Shown piece after piece: positions 26,501 to 35,542 of a stretch of 49,854 nt of DNA. The first letter of the stretch is position 1, and each line of letters starts with the position of its first letter. Source of the stretch: Flavipsychrobacter sp. (GTDB taxonomy: Bacteria; Bacteroidota; Bacteroidia; Chitinophagales; Chitinophagaceae). Under the pieces are notes generated by a model that saw only the letters and a list, made by a program, of their open reading frames with translations, searched no databases and was not told where the DNA came from. The stretch lies in contig JAEUVY010000116.1 of assembly GCA_016786565.1 (NCBI GenBank), forward strand, positions 1 through 49,854, in the 5' to 3' direction. The position numbers were made by a program, and so were the translations under genes.

Positions 26501-29180
26501 TGCTGCAGATTTCGTCATATCAGGAAGCAGATCGATCAGCCTCGACCAAATGAGACCCATGAAACACGGCAGTAACAATCAACTGGTGGGCACTTTTAAC
26601 CTATCAGATTACGACACTGCAACTGCCGAAATACGGGCCGATTTCCAGTACCTGCTACACGGCACACCCGCAAACCCTGCCGGGAACATGGTAACAGCAC
26701 GTGGAAATGACCAACAATCATTCAAACCACTTTACAGCTACGATCTCACTGCCTACCCCGGCTACGTGCGCACTGTCAGGTCACTTTCACTTACAGACGT
26801 CCTCAGATCTTCTGCAACAAACTTCTCTTCCAGTACACAGATCGCCTTCGGACAAAACGATACCACATTAATAGCAGACCGAAACTATGGCACCGGCATC
26901 ACCATCGATAACTTCAAATTGTACACGGTTTCAAACGATGCCATTTTAGCCTCTATCATATCGCCGCTTGCAGGAAACTGCGGCCTCGCCGACCAGACAC
27001 CACTACAAGTATTAGTAAAAAACGGAGTAAATTACCCGTTAACCAATGTAAGGGTCTACTACCGACTGGACGGTGGAGCAATTTATTCGGGCACTATACC
27101 ATCCATTCGTGCTAAAGACTCAACCCCGTTTACTTTCCCCGATCTATTGAAGATCGGCAACACAACAGACCACAAACTTGACGTTTGGTTGGCCGCATCA
27201 GGCGACACCTATCAAGAGAATGATTCGATTCTAAACTTCAATTTCCGCAACAGTCCGGTGATCACGAGTTACCCCTATCTGGAAAACTTCGAAAATGGCG
27301 CGGGTGGATTCTTCCCTGGTGGCCAACTATCCTCATGGCAATACGGAACACCGGCAGCGGCATCCATCAACAAGGCAGCCAGCGGAACTAAGGCATGGAA
27401 AACAAACCTAACCGGACGACATAATAACCTCGAGACATCATACCTCTACTCTCCTTGCTATGATGTTTCTAACCTATCAGATCCTATGCTAAGCTTCAGT
27501 ATGGCACAAGACCTTGAGAACTGCGGCACAATATTGTGCGATGGCGCCTACATGGAATATTCATTTGATGGAATACAATGGACAAAACTTGGCGAGGCCG
27601 GCTCTGGGTTCAACTGGTATGATTCAACTTTCGTTATCTGGAACACCATCGGGTTCACAAGGTGGCACGTAGCTACGATACAGCTCCCCAAGCCACCCAT
27701 CGGCAACACACTCCATCTGCGCTTTGTTTTGTTCGCCGATCCTGCTGTGACTTTTGAAGGTCTGGCCGTCGACGACATTCACATATATGACGGCGGTGCC
27801 ATTATACAACCTACGGCCGATGTAAGTACCGGATCAGATGTTCATTTATCAGAACTGAAGGATGTAATGGCCGGCGACAATTTGCTGATGTCCATCCAAC
27901 CGGAGAAATACACAGGAGTTATCACTGCAAACCTTTACAAACACGATACATTTTATACCCCCGGGCGCACACAATATATATTACCACGCAGCTACACGAT
28001 TGATGGAGAATCAAAGGACAATACCTCGGCGAAACTGAAACTTTTCCTGCTTGACAGCGATGTAGTCAAAGTAGCTGAAGATACAGGTTGCACTACCTGC
28101 ACACCCGTTAACGACGCGTATAGTTTGGGCGTTACCTGCTACGCCAACACCGACAAACGGGCAGTAAATGGCTCCTTGCTTGACGATACCGGTGGGCAAA
28201 AAGTATTTATCCCGGCATCGGCCATTCAATGGATCCCTTACAGAAACGGCTACAGAGCAGAATTCACCGCGCCAACGTTTTCAGAATACTGGTTTAATAA
28301 TGGTGGGCCTGCGGGAAATATACCGGCAACCGCCGACTATCTGAGCCTTACGGCTTTCTCGGTTTCAAAAGGCGCCGCGGTGATGTGGCAGTCATTGATC
28401 AATGACTATGCGGATCATTATTGTTTGGAGCGGTCCGACTCAGGCACCACATTCGCAACTGTATTCGACGTTGCGGCCTCCGGCGGATCAACCGCAAACT
28501 ATAACTATGTGGACACCGTTTCGTTTGCCAACCTGCCAACACGCTACTATCGTGTGCGCACCACAATGAAAAACGGAACAACTCCGTTCTATTCACCGGT
28601 CAGGAAACTAACCCAAGGCGATGCCGAACAAACCCTTATCCATCTAGACGCGGCAATGTTCTCGGGCGGCACAGCACTTATCACCTGGAAATCGGGTATG
28701 GATGGTATCACAAAAGAATATTCGCTGAAACGCGCCATCGACAACGGCCCGTTAAAAACTATCTATCGGCAGTCCGCCAACGGATCTCATGACTTCCGTT
28801 ATTCATATACCGATCATATCACCGGCATCACATCGGGCACGCCGGTGCACTATCAGGTCTCATCAGAACTGGTGACTGAACATGTGGTGCCATCGCAGGT
28901 ACGCACGATCACATGGATCAACGGCAGTGCCGTTACAGGTATCTTCCCTAATCCCACAAACGATGGCTCCTTCTCTGTGATCTGGAATGCGGATATAGAC
29001 CAGATCATGGACCTCGAAGTGACAGACATAACCGGTCGGTCGATCTTCAGAACATCTTCACCGTCAACAGGCTGGCACAATGTCACCAAGGTCAATACCT
29101 CCATCACTACTTCGGGTGTTTATATCATACGTATGAACATTTCTGGCGAAAGACACACCGCCCGATTGGTCGTTGATTGA
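23559..29180 (+). CDS. Giant secreted subtilase (S8) with T9SS sorting domain
   Basis: 1873 aa from the Met at 23559, which opens a signal peptide (MSSRAVYILTFLIAFFQTVA); an upstream in-frame ATG at 23496 adds 21 residues that do not fit one. After a propeptide-like region (about 30-205) comes the peptidase domain with D241 (GVGDNTSG), H266 (NHGIH) and S438 (GGTSMAAP), an intact triad. A beta-sandwich (about 500-620), Ig/Fn3-like modules and two MAM/jelly-roll-like regions (near DDFESM and LENFENGAGG) follow, and the last ~80 residues are a type A Por sorting domain (GIFPNPTNDG). It is probably a surface or released protease. Confidence 0.93.
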   Translation: MSSRAVYILTFLIAFFQTVAARGQVTTVSRSVRLKDHDVRLDENVDHFFDQHPSSPGSRKQVILQFSTLPSDVEKKQLSENGITLLEYISDNTFLALVGAKAKTPTPLLNKLVGIQSVKAEWKADDYMWQKAIGTKSSLNCVVSFLPGILRTDVEKIVSKLGGHVTPGNLEDHNYYNITIPASAIKDLAANESVYFIGPATKDRPLDAQSVPAVKGNNAGARPLAGGFGLTGDGVTIGVGDNTSGIFHTDVADRILNYNPAPVTNHGIHINCIAGGAAILDPLAVSMTPKVSLINFFFSNVLSATGAMYKDHNMTITNNSYTVVEGDCGYFGVYDLYSRFLDTMALQYPEVQHVFAAGNDGNISCPPYAPGYGTVGGGYQPSKNTIVVGSTTHNFRQADNQSRGPVRDGRIRPDIVAVGANVYSGLRNNTYGWAGGTSMAAPQVASGLAVLTERYKQINGGTQPRADLLKTILMAGAMDLGTPGPDFSYGFGMMDVGRSLSILNEHNYFIGDVGNNDSAVFSFIVAPGSKQMRILLYWNDVPASPYSARQLINDLDLTVTTPNGSLHLPLVPDENILNILNPATERRDRLNNVEQVTISTPTPGTYTITVRGHNVPVGPQHFAVAYDLAPDGIQLTYPRGGESISNKDSLRVIWNTVSISASYAIAFSTDGGTTWSTVNPNTPASLHFCAFIPAGVNSSNCRVRITDNSTGMSVTSGDFVVSTPPAVALNSSQCPGYVNIHWSPIPGASGYEMLKKTGAQMTVVDTVTDTAYSFSAMPLNDHSYVAVQPLLNGKRAYRSLALTTIANTGDCSLPVSNGDLMAVDIPNPKGGRLYTSSAPGNSATVVARIRNLYNTPCSTYIISYRINSLPWQDIANPGTVIPANNTADVIIPGISFADTGTYKVTIAITNTALTDPERRNDTFATTIKCLPNDPIDLSVPFTDDFESMAIISATKDSIGISPNAHWDYFNDDDSGRIRSRAAADFVISGSRSISLDQMRPMKHGSNNQLVGTFNLSDYDTATAEIRADFQYLLHGTPANPAGNMVTARGNDQQSFKPLYSYDLTAYPGYVRTVRSLSLTDVLRSSATNFSSSTQIAFGQNDTTLIADRNYGTGITIDNFKLYTVSNDAILASIISPLAGNCGLADQTPLQVLVKNGVNYPLTNVRVYYRLDGGAIYSGTIPSIRAKDSTPFTFPDLLKIGNTTDHKLDVWLAASGDTYQENDSILNFNFRNSPVITSYPYLENFENGAGGFFPGGQLSSWQYGTPAAASINKAASGTKAWKTNLTGRHNNLETSYLYSPCYDVSNLSDPMLSFSMAQDLENCGTILCDGAYMEYSFDGIQWTKLGEAGSGFNWYDSTFVIWNTIGFTRWHVATIQLPKPPIGNTLHLRFVLFADPAVTFEGLAVDDIHIYDGGAIIQPTADVSTGSDVHLSELKDVMAGDNLLMSIQPEKYTGVITANLYKHDTFYTPGRTQYILPRSYTIDGESKDNTSAKLKLFLLDSDVVKVAEDTGCTTCTPVNDAYSLGVTCYANTDKRAVNGSLLDDTGGQKVFIPASAIQWIPYRNGYRAEFTAPTFSEYWFNNGGPAGNIPATADYLSLTAFSVSKGAAVMWQSLINDYADHYCLERSDSGTTFATVFDVAASGGSTANYNYVDTVSFANLPTRYYRVRTTMKNGTTPFYSPVRKLTQGDAEQTLIHLDAAMFSGGTALITWKSGMDGITKEYSLKRAIDNGPLKTIYRQSANGSHDFRYSYTDHITGITSGTPVHYQVSSELVTEHVVPSQVRTITWINGSAVTGIFPNPTNDGSFSVIWNADIDQIMDLEVTDITGRSIFRTSSPSTGWHNVTKVNTSITTSGVYIIRMNISGERHTARLVVD

Positions 29181-29206
29181 TGACCCTGATTTTGTTTATA
29201 CCTTTG
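29177..29206 (+). promoter_or_regulatory. Putative promoter of dapF, partly inside the subtilase gene
   Basis: TTG at 29177-29179 overlaps the last codons and stop of the subtilase gene, then a 19-bp spacer and TACCTTTG at 29199-29206, a full match to TAnnTTTG. The dapF start is 17 nt after the -7 box. Confidence 0.6.
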
Positions 29207-29223
29207 TACAGCAGCTATTACTT

Positions 29224-29997
29224 ATGACATTTTATAAATATCACGGCACGGGCAACGATTTCATACTTTTCGACAACAGAGAAAAAAAGTATTCCTTAAC
29301 CCGTGAACAGATAGCCCACCTCTGCCACAGACGCTTCGGAATAGGAGCAGACGGACTAATGCTGCTTGAAACTGAATTTGATTACGACTTCAGAATGGTG
29401 TACTACAACTCCGATGGCGGAGAAAGCACCATGTGCGGCAATGGTGGACGTTGTATGGTTGCATTCGCAAAAAGACTGGGAATCATTGAAAACAATGCCA
29501 AGTTCATTGCGATCGATGGTCCTCATTTCGCAACTATCACCTCAGACGGCATAGTTAGCCTCCAAATGCAGGATGTTGCCGCAATGGACATTCATAACGG
29601 CTACACATTGCTCAACACCGGATCACCTCACTACGTTAAATGGGTGAAAAACGCTGATGATGTCGATGTCTTTACCGAAGGGAGAACCATTCGCCAGTTG
29701 CCTGAGTTCGCGCCAGGTGGCATTAATGTAAATTTCACCCAGGTCATAGGTGAAAGCCTGTCTGTACGTACTTACGAACGTGGCGTTGAAGACGAGACCT
29801 TGAGTTGCGGCACCGGCGTTACAGCCGCTGCTATTGCGGCAAGCTGCAGTGTCACAGGGAATTTCAATACAGCCATCCAAACACCGGGAGGCAAATTGTC
29901 GGTCTCATTCACCAAAGACTCCGCTCACTCTGCAAAAAACGTCATCCTGACCGGACCGGCTACTTTCGTTTTCGAAGGAACTATTTATGGAATTTGA
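29224..29997 (+). CDS. dapF: Diaminopimelate epimerase
   Basis: 257 aa from the Met at 29224 (MTFYKYHGTGNDF, the usual DapF N-terminus); an upstream in-frame ATG at 29173 overlaps the previous gene and is unlikely. The two catalytic Cys are present: C71 in MCGNGGRC and C195 in LSCGTG. It interconverts LL- and meso-diaminopimelate for lysine and peptidoglycan synthesis. The stop overlaps the next gene by 11 bp, indicating coupled expression. A good promoter lies just upstream. Confidence 0.98.
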   Translation: MTFYKYHGTGNDFILFDNREKKYSLTREQIAHLCHRRFGIGADGLMLLETEFDYDFRMVYYNSDGGESTMCGNGGRCMVAFAKRLGIIENNAKFIAIDGPHFATITSDGIVSLQMQDVAAMDIHNGYTLLNTGSPHYVKWVKNADDVDVFTEGRTIRQLPEFAPGGINVNFTQVIGESLSVRTYERGVEDETLSCGTGVTAAAIAASCSVTGNFNTAIQTPGGKLSVSFTKDSAHSAKNVILTGPATFVFEGTIYGI

Positions 29998-31045
29998 TTA
30001 CCTCATAGTTGGCCAGGGACTGTGCGGCACTTTGCTGGCGAGGCAACTGATAAACGCCGGCAAGCGGATACTGGTGATTGATGACGGGAAACCTGATGCG
30101 TCCAGCCGCGTTGCCGGGGGACTGATCAACCCCGTCACCGGTAAAAGAATGGTGCGCTCATGGCTGATAGAGGAACTATTACCCGCAGCCATCGAAGAAT
30201 ACAGCGCAATCGGCACAGAGATCGGCGAGCAAGTAGTACACGTCACCGATATCATTGACTGCCATACATCGTCAGAAGACAAAATGCAGTTTTACGAGCG
30301 AGCCTCGGACGATCGTGAATTCCTCAATTCCGAGGATCAGACCGTTGCTTTCCAGCACCTCTTTCACCTGCCATTTGGAACCGGGCAAATAAAACCGGCA
30401 CTACACATAAAAATTGGAACTATCTTGAACAATTGGCGCAACCGCCTCGACGCGTCCGGAATGCTCGCCAACGCTACCTTCGACCTTGAGAGTTGCCATA
30501 TATCACCGGGATCAGTGAGTTGGAACGGTATTAAAGCTTCAGGAATAATTTTCTGCGATGGCGAGGCGGCTAACGCCAACCCCTACTTTCACATGTTACC
30601 GTGGTCAAAAGACAAAGGCGAGGTCTTAATAGTTTCCATTCCCGGCATACCCGGAAACCATATTTACAGACATGGCCACATCAGCATTGTACCCTGGAAT
30701 GATGGACTATTCTGGGTTGGCGCGTCTCACGACTGGAAATACGAGACAACCTCCCCTACCGACACATTTCGCACCAATACGATTTCTATCATCGAGAAAT
30801 GGTTGAAAGTACCCTACCGTATCATTGACCACCGCTCATCTTTGAGACCCGCCAATTTCGACAGAAAGCCTTTTATTGGCTTTCATCCTAATATGCCAAA
30901 TGTCGGCATCTTCAATGGTATGGGAGGCAAGGGCTTCTCAATGGCTCCGTACTTTGCAAAACAATTTGCAGCGAATATCACCAATGGAGCGCCAATTTTG
31001 GCCGACGTAAGCATTGAACGATATAAAAAGATACTCAGCCGTTAG
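29987..31045 (+). CDS. FAD-dependent oxidoreductase (DAO family)
   Basis: 352 aa. It opens with a dinucleotide-binding fold (DYLIVGQGLCGTLLARQL and LVIDDG) and ends with a second FAD contact (NVGIFNGMGGKGFSMAP), the D-amino-acid-oxidase/DadA/MnmC-C layout. The substrate is unknown; an amine or amino acid would be typical. The start overlaps dapF by 11 bp, which may link it to amino-acid metabolism, but this is only context. It is convergent with recR, one base between the stops, with no visible terminator. Confidence 0.88.
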   Translation: MEFDYLIVGQGLCGTLLARQLINAGKRILVIDDGKPDASSRVAGGLINPVTGKRMVRSWLIEELLPAAIEEYSAIGTEIGEQVVHVTDIIDCHTSSEDKMQFYERASDDREFLNSEDQTVAFQHLFHLPFGTGQIKPALHIKIGTILNNWRNRLDASGMLANATFDLESCHISPGSVSWNGIKASGIIFCDGEAANANPYFHMLPWSKDKGEVLIVSIPGIPGNHIYRHGHISIVPWNDGLFWVGASHDWKYETTSPTDTFRTNTISIIEKWLKVPYRIIDHRSSLRPANFDRKPFIGFHPNMPNVGIFNGMGGKGFSMAPYFAKQFAANITNGAPILADVSIERYKKILSR

Positions 31046-31046
31046 A

Positions 31047-31673
31047 TCACTTGGGCTGAACGGTCACATAATTTTCTATAGGCAGGCGTTTGGCAATAGA
31101 ACGCGCCAGGGTCATTTCGTCAGCATATTCAAGTTCGCCTCCAAAAGCAATACCCCTGGCAATCGTAGTAATATTCACATCAGACCCTGCCAGTTGTTTA
31201 GCTATATAATAAACCGTGGTATCACCCTCTATCGTGGGACTGAGTGCCATGATCAGCTCCGTTACACCCTCTTCCCTAACGCGTTTTTGTAAAGTGGTAA
31301 TATTGAGTTGCTCGGGTCCGATACCGTCCAATGGCGATAATATCCCACCCAACACATGATACAACCCGCTATATTGCTGCGTACTCTCGATCGCTATTAC
31401 ATCGCGGATATTCTCCACCACACACACCTGACTCCTATTTCGGCCCGGATTGGCACATATGTCGCACTTGTCCCCGTCTGAAACATTGTGGCAAGTAGAA
31501 CAGAACTGAATGCCGTGGCGCATTTTTGAGATAGCCCCCGTAAATCCATCCACGTCATTCTTTTCCATCTTTAGTAAATGTAACACCATGCGCAATGCAG
31601 TCTTCTTCCCTATTCCGGGCAACCGCGAAAACTCCTGAACCGCATCCTCTATATATTTAGACGAGAAAATCAT
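31047..31673 (-). CDS. recR: Recombination protein RecR
   Basis: 208 aa, normal length. The N-terminal helix-hairpin-helix (LPGIGKKTALRM), the C4 zinc site (C58, C61, C70, C73) and the Toprim domain (VVENIRDVIAIE onward) are all present. RecR forms a clamp and with RecO/RecF loads RecA on gapped DNA. It is alone on the minus strand, convergent with the oxidoreductase gene and divergent from the small secreted protein gene. Confidence 0.98.
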   Translation of the reverse strand: MIFSSKYIEDAVQEFSRLPGIGKKTALRMVLHLLKMEKNDVDGFTGAISKMRHGIQFCSTCHNVSDGDKCDICANPGRNRSQVCVVENIRDVIAIESTQQYSGLYHVLGGILSPLDGIGPEQLNITTLQKRVREEGVTELIMALSPTIEGDTTVYYIAKQLAGSDVNITTIARGIAFGGELEYADEMTLARSIAKRLPIENYVTVQPK

Positions 31674-31781
31674 AACACCTGCAAACTGCTGTGTAAAAAT
31701 ACCCGATTTAGAAGAATTACCCCCTTTAGGTTATCAACACTAAGTGGATGACCGGCATATTCTTCATATTGGCGTAGTTTT

Positions 31782-32129
31782 ATGATTTTGCAGGCAACTC
31801 AGGTCCAATTATTTACTAACTTGCGCTCAGTGAAAAAGGTACTTGCCTGCATCTTTCTGATCATTTTCTCAATCCAATGCCTTCCTGTGAAGGCTATCGG
31901 GAAGATACTTGCAAAGAGCCAGCTTACCGAAGAAGTGAAACAAGATTGCAACAGCGAAGATCTTGTTGACGATGATGACATTCTCCACGATCTGTATTTT
32001 TCTCCCGACACTCAGTATTTCCCTTCTGAGATCAATGATGTAGAAGGTTATCGTAACTACCACTCTCTTGAATGCCATCTTCCCAACTGGCATATAAAAG
32101 ACATTCATTGCCCGCCTCCCAACCGCTGA
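31782..32129 (+). CDS. Small secreted acidic protein, unknown
   Basis: 115 aa from ATG 31782; a GTG at 31830 would give a cleaner signal peptide (VKKVLACIFLIIFSIQCLPVKA). The mature part is short and acidic (a DLVDDDD patch) with Cys near DCNSED, LECHLP and IHCPPP. I do not recognise a family. It lies 111 bp before the SulP transporter gene on the same strand and may be cotranscribed. Probably periplasmic; small and without a known domain, so the gene call is less certain than its neighbours. Confidence 0.55.
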   Translation: MILQATQVQLFTNLRSVKKVLACIFLIIFSIQCLPVKAIGKILAKSQLTEEVKQDCNSEDLVDDDDILHDLYFSPDTQYFPSEINDVEGYRNYHSLECHLPNWHIKDIHCPPPNR

Positions 32130-32240
32130 TCAGTTTTCAGAGACTGTCTTCGTTAACGAAGAACAGTGAAATTTAGTTTCCCGACAACTGATTGTTTCAC
32201 ACTCCGTGCGTTCCCGACGCGCTACAGAGTTTCAATACAC

Positions 32241-33794
32241 ATGACACAAAAATCGTATTCTTTCAACCTGTTCAGGAAGGACTTCCTGGCAGGTCTAATA
32301 GTATTTCTGATTGCGTTGCCTTTATGCCTCGGAATTGCCCAGGCATCGCACGCACCATTGTTTTCCGGCATTGTAGCAGGTATTGTTGGCGGCATTGTGG
32401 TAGGAGCATTTAGTGGCTCGCACCTCTCTGTCACCGGCCCTGCTGCAGGATTAACGGCTATAGTACTTGTAGCTATTACAGGCATCGGAGACTTCAACTC
32501 TTTCCTTTGCGCAGTAGTAATTGCCGGTGCCATCCAATTAGCGCTGGGTTTTGCAAAAGCCGGCGGTATTGCCAACTATATTCCGTCGAGTGTCATAGAA
32601 GGTATGCTGGCTGGAATAGGCATGACCATCATAATCAAGCAGATACCCGACGCGGTTGGTTATGTAAATAACGCGGCTCCGTTTATTGATGATGCAGACG
32701 ATGGATTCGTTGCCAACACGATCGATCTTGCCATGCACCACATACAGGAAGGAGCATTGGTCATTTCACTTACCGGTTTATTGGTACTTATCGCCTGGAC
32801 CACCAAACCGTTCAAAAGAGTGCAACTCATACCCGCCGGCCTGGTAGTAGTTGTTCTCGGCACGCTCATCAATATGCTTTTCGTCAACAGGTTTCCGGTG
32901 CTGGGTCTCGACCCTATGCATCTGGTAAAGTTACCGGTTGCAGAATCCGCGGCAGAATTCTTTGGTCAGTTCTCTTTTCCCAACTTAAAAGGTTTCAGTA
33001 ACCCCTTGGTGTGGCAGACGGGTATCGTCATTGCTATCGTAGCGTCTATCGAAACATTGCTTTGTATTGAAGCTACCGACAAGCTGGACCCAATGAAACG
33101 CTACACATCTACCAACAGGGAATTAAAGGCCCAGGGGTTAGGAAACATGATAAGCGGGCTACTGGGCGGGCTTCCTGTCACATCAGTGATAGTGAGGTCT
33201 TCTGCCAATGTAAATGCAGGTGCCCAATCCAAGGCATCGGCAATAATCCATGGTGTTCTGTTACTGGTTTGTGCAGCGGCGATCCCCTCGCTGCTCAACC
33301 TGATACCAAAGGCTTCATTGGCGGCTATCCTCCTGTACACAGGCTATAAACTGTGCAAGCCTTCGTCTTTCGTACACATGTGGAAAAGCGGCATTAATCA
33401 ATTTATTCCGTTTGCAACCACGGCGCTTTGTGTTGTGGGATTGGATCTGCTCAAGGGAGTTGGTATCGGACTGCTGATCAGTATTATATATATACTGAGG
33501 CAAAATGCCCGGATATCATTTTCGCTCCACCAGGAAGCTGCCGATGAAGGAGAGACAACTAAAATGGTACTTGCCGAAGAGGTTTCCTTCCTGAACAAAT
33601 CAAGTATTAAAAAGACGTTACATCACCTTCCGGATAACACCCGTCTCATAATTGACGCAGGCAAATCTCAGTACATCGACTTCGACGTACTTGAGGTGAT
33701 CCGAGATTTTGCAGAGAACGGTGCATACGAAAAGGATATTTCCGTAAGTCTCGTAGGGTTCAAGGATGCCTACGCAGTACCCCAAAAACACTAA
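32241..33794 (+). CDS. SulP-family anion transporter with STAS domain
   Basis: 517 aa from the Met at 32241 ([18 protein letters not shown]); the frame is open upstream to 32166 but that extension is not typical. Residues 15-430 form the SulP membrane domain ([43 protein letters not shown]). A C-terminal STAS domain of about 85 residues follows. SulP proteins move sulfate, bicarbonate or dicarboxylates. A beta-carbonic anhydrase gene begins 47 bp downstream, so bicarbonate is the likeliest substrate. Confidence 0.92.
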   Translation: MTQKSYSFNLFRKDFLAGLIVFLIALPLCLGIAQASHAPLFSGIVAGIVGGIVVGAFSGSHLSVTGPAAGLTAIVLVAITGIGDFNSFLCAVVIAGAIQLALGFAKAGGIANYIPSSVIEGMLAGIGMTIIIKQIPDAVGYVNNAAPFIDDADDGFVANTIDLAMHHIQEGALVISLTGLLVLIAWTTKPFKRVQLIPAGLVVVVLGTLINMLFVNRFPVLGLDPMHLVKLPVAESAAEFFGQFSFPNLKGFSNPLVWQTGIVIAIVASIETLLCIEATDKLDPMKRYTSTNRELKAQGLGNMISGLLGGLPVTSVIVRSSANVNAGAQSKASAIIHGVLLLVCAAAIPSLLNLIPKASLAAILLYTGYKLCKPSSFVHMWKSGINQFIPFATTALCVVGLDLLKGVGIGLLISIIYILRQNARISFSLHQEAADEGETTKMVLAEEVSFLNKSSIKKTLHHLPDNTRLIIDAGKSQYIDFDVLEVIRDFAENGAYEKDISVSLVGFKDAYAVPQKH

Positions 33795-33841
33795 TGAAAA
33801 CAAACAGTTTTTTTTTCACCAATTCATTAAATCAAAACAAA

Positions 33842-34483
33842 ATGGAAATTTCATATAAAAAACTTCTGGAAAACAACAAGACATGGGTGGCTGACATGAC
33901 CAAAGATGACCCAAACTATTTCAAAAAAATGTCGAAAGGACAGTCACCTGAATATCTGTGGATTGGCTGCTCCGATAGCCGTGTTCCGGCCAACGAGGTG
34001 ACCGGCACAAAACCCGGAGAGTTGTTCGTGCACCGCAACATTGCCAACATGGTCGTACACAACGACCTCAATCTCCTAAGCGTACTATCCTATGCGGTAG
34101 AGGTATTGAAAGTGAAACACATTATTGTTTGCGGCCACTATGGTTGCGGCGGTGTTGAGGCCGCGATGAGTAACAAGCAGTATGGCCTCATCGATCACTG
34201 GCTGCGAAACATCAAAGAAGTATACAGGATCCACCAGGAAGAACTGGACGAAATTGACAATCACACACAACGTCTGCGTCGGTTTGTGGAACTGAATGTT
34301 ATTGAACAGGTTCGCGATCTGAGCAAAACCCCAACGATACAAAACGCATGGAGAAAAGGACAACAGCTTTATATCCACGGCTGGGTCTATGACATTCATG
34401 ACGGACTCATTACCGATCTTGACGTTACCTACAAGAACGCCAATGATCTGCCGGAATTATTTAAACTCGAAGCCAGTCATTAA
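33842..34483 (+). CDS. Beta-class carbonic anhydrase
   Basis: 213 aa from the Met at 33842 ([12 protein letters not shown]); the frame is open from 33794 but the extra residues are not conserved. Zinc ligands C43, H99 and C102 are present, with the D45/R47 dyad (CSDSRV) and HYGCGG. It interconverts CO2 and bicarbonate in the cytoplasm. It follows the SulP transporter gene closely, which suggests joint bicarbonate uptake or pH control. A terminator hairpin follows. Confidence 0.97.
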   Translation: MEISYKKLLENNKTWVADMTKDDPNYFKKMSKGQSPEYLWIGCSDSRVPANEVTGTKPGELFVHRNIANMVVHNDLNLLSVLSYAVEVLKVKHIIVCGHYGCGGVEAAMSNKQYGLIDHWLRNIKEVYRIHQEELDEIDNHTQRLRRFVELNVIEQVRDLSKTPTIQNAWRKGQQLYIHGWVYDIHDGLITDLDVTYKNANDLPELFKLEASH

Positions 34484-34485
34484 TA

Positions 34486-34518
34486 AAATAAGGGGGAGCA
34501 ACTGCTCCCCCCTTATTT
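34486..34518. terminator. Bidirectional terminator after the carbonic anhydrase gene
   Basis: AAATAAGGGGGAGCA pairs with TGCTCCCCCCTTATTT (34504 area to 34518) apart from one unpaired C, with a very short apical loop. The A/T-rich base supports termination in both directions between convergent genes. Confidence 0.8.
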
Positions 34519-34541
34519 ATATGTTTAGCTATAATTGACAC

Positions 34542-35372
34542 TTACGCATTGTCACCGAACTCCAGAGTGGCGCTGGGCAACTTAACATCAAAATCCTTCA
34601 GCGTCTTTGCGGGGTCACCCTGCATATGCAGTTTGTCCTGTGCCACCAATTCACGCAAACGCCATCCAAGGTACAGGTCGCCGGTAGGTATATTGAATTT
34701 AGTGAGCGCCTGATTGACGATCTTAGATGCTTTCTGGAACTGCTGAGAGCAAAAACTGATCAAATGCGCATCATATAGATCATCGCCCTTCTGCCCTATT
34801 CTCTTCCCGCTTTCCAATGTTCTCACTCCGGCGTTGCCTTCGGTAAGTTTTCGCCATTCTTCTTCATCCGTCTCCACCTCAGCATAGCTTACGGCACGTG
34901 CCAATCGGCGTGCCTTCACCAATTCCTTGGGCTCCAGTTCACTTATATTTTTCGGGTAAAACACCTTTCCATTTGTATCCAGAAAAGGCAAGCCGGCAAT
35001 ATTCACTACAGAGAAACGTCCCGGATATTTCCCCAAATACTTTGTCAGCCACAACCAGGTACATATATCCGCCGGCCACGGTGCCACCCACAACCATGCT
35101 TTTATTTCTTCATTGCCGGCCATAGCTGCACTCACCTGCAGTATACGCTCGGTATCGTCCACTTGCACCGGACTCTTATCATTGGGTGCAACCAACTGCC
35201 AAAAGGCACTTCTGAGTTCAGAGAATTTCTGACCTTCTTCCGTCTTCTTTAGCGGACCAATGTTCAAAAGGTCGCGTATCACCACTATTTCTCCGGCCAT
35301 TTCCGGCATTGCTGCTATCGCCTCTGCCAGGGGGGCGGCAGCCATGTCTCCCACAACAATATGATATATCAT
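34542..35372 (-). CDS. DUF1835-domain protein
   Basis: 276 aa from the Met at the MIYHIVVGDMAAAPLAEA start; an upstream GTG codon adds 19 residues with no leader character. The N-terminus and the segments VVIRDLLNIGPL and LWVAPWPADICTWLWLTKYLG match the DUF1835 family common in Bacteroidota and Firmicutes. A C-terminal domain with YDAHLISF and LGWRLRELVAQ resembles the companion DUF3658 region. It is cytoplasmic, function unknown. It is divergent from holA and convergent with the carbonic anhydrase gene. Confidence 0.82.
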   Translation of the reverse strand: MIYHIVVGDMAAAPLAEAIAAMPEMAGEIVVIRDLLNIGPLKKTEEGQKFSELRSAFWQLVAPNDKSPVQVDDTERILQVSAAMAGNEEIKAWLWVAPWPADICTWLWLTKYLGKYPGRFSVVNIAGLPFLDTNGKVFYPKNISELEPKELVKARRLARAVSYAEVETDEEEWRKLTEGNAGVRTLESGKRIGQKGDDLYDAHLISFCSQQFQKASKIVNQALTKFNIPTGDLYLGWRLRELVAQDKLHMQGDPAKTLKDFDVKLPSATLEFGDNA

Positions 35373-35542
35373 TATATAATTTCTGTGTGGACAAAAATAG
35401 TCAAATAGCCCCGCTACAGTGCCCGCCACCCGCTATTCGATTTGCACATGTGTTAATAAATCGGGCACCACTGTCGCAGCTTTCCTCTTTCACGTCCCAA
35501 ACGACCGGTTTGACCGTTTTTTCAGTAATTTCACGCCCCGCA

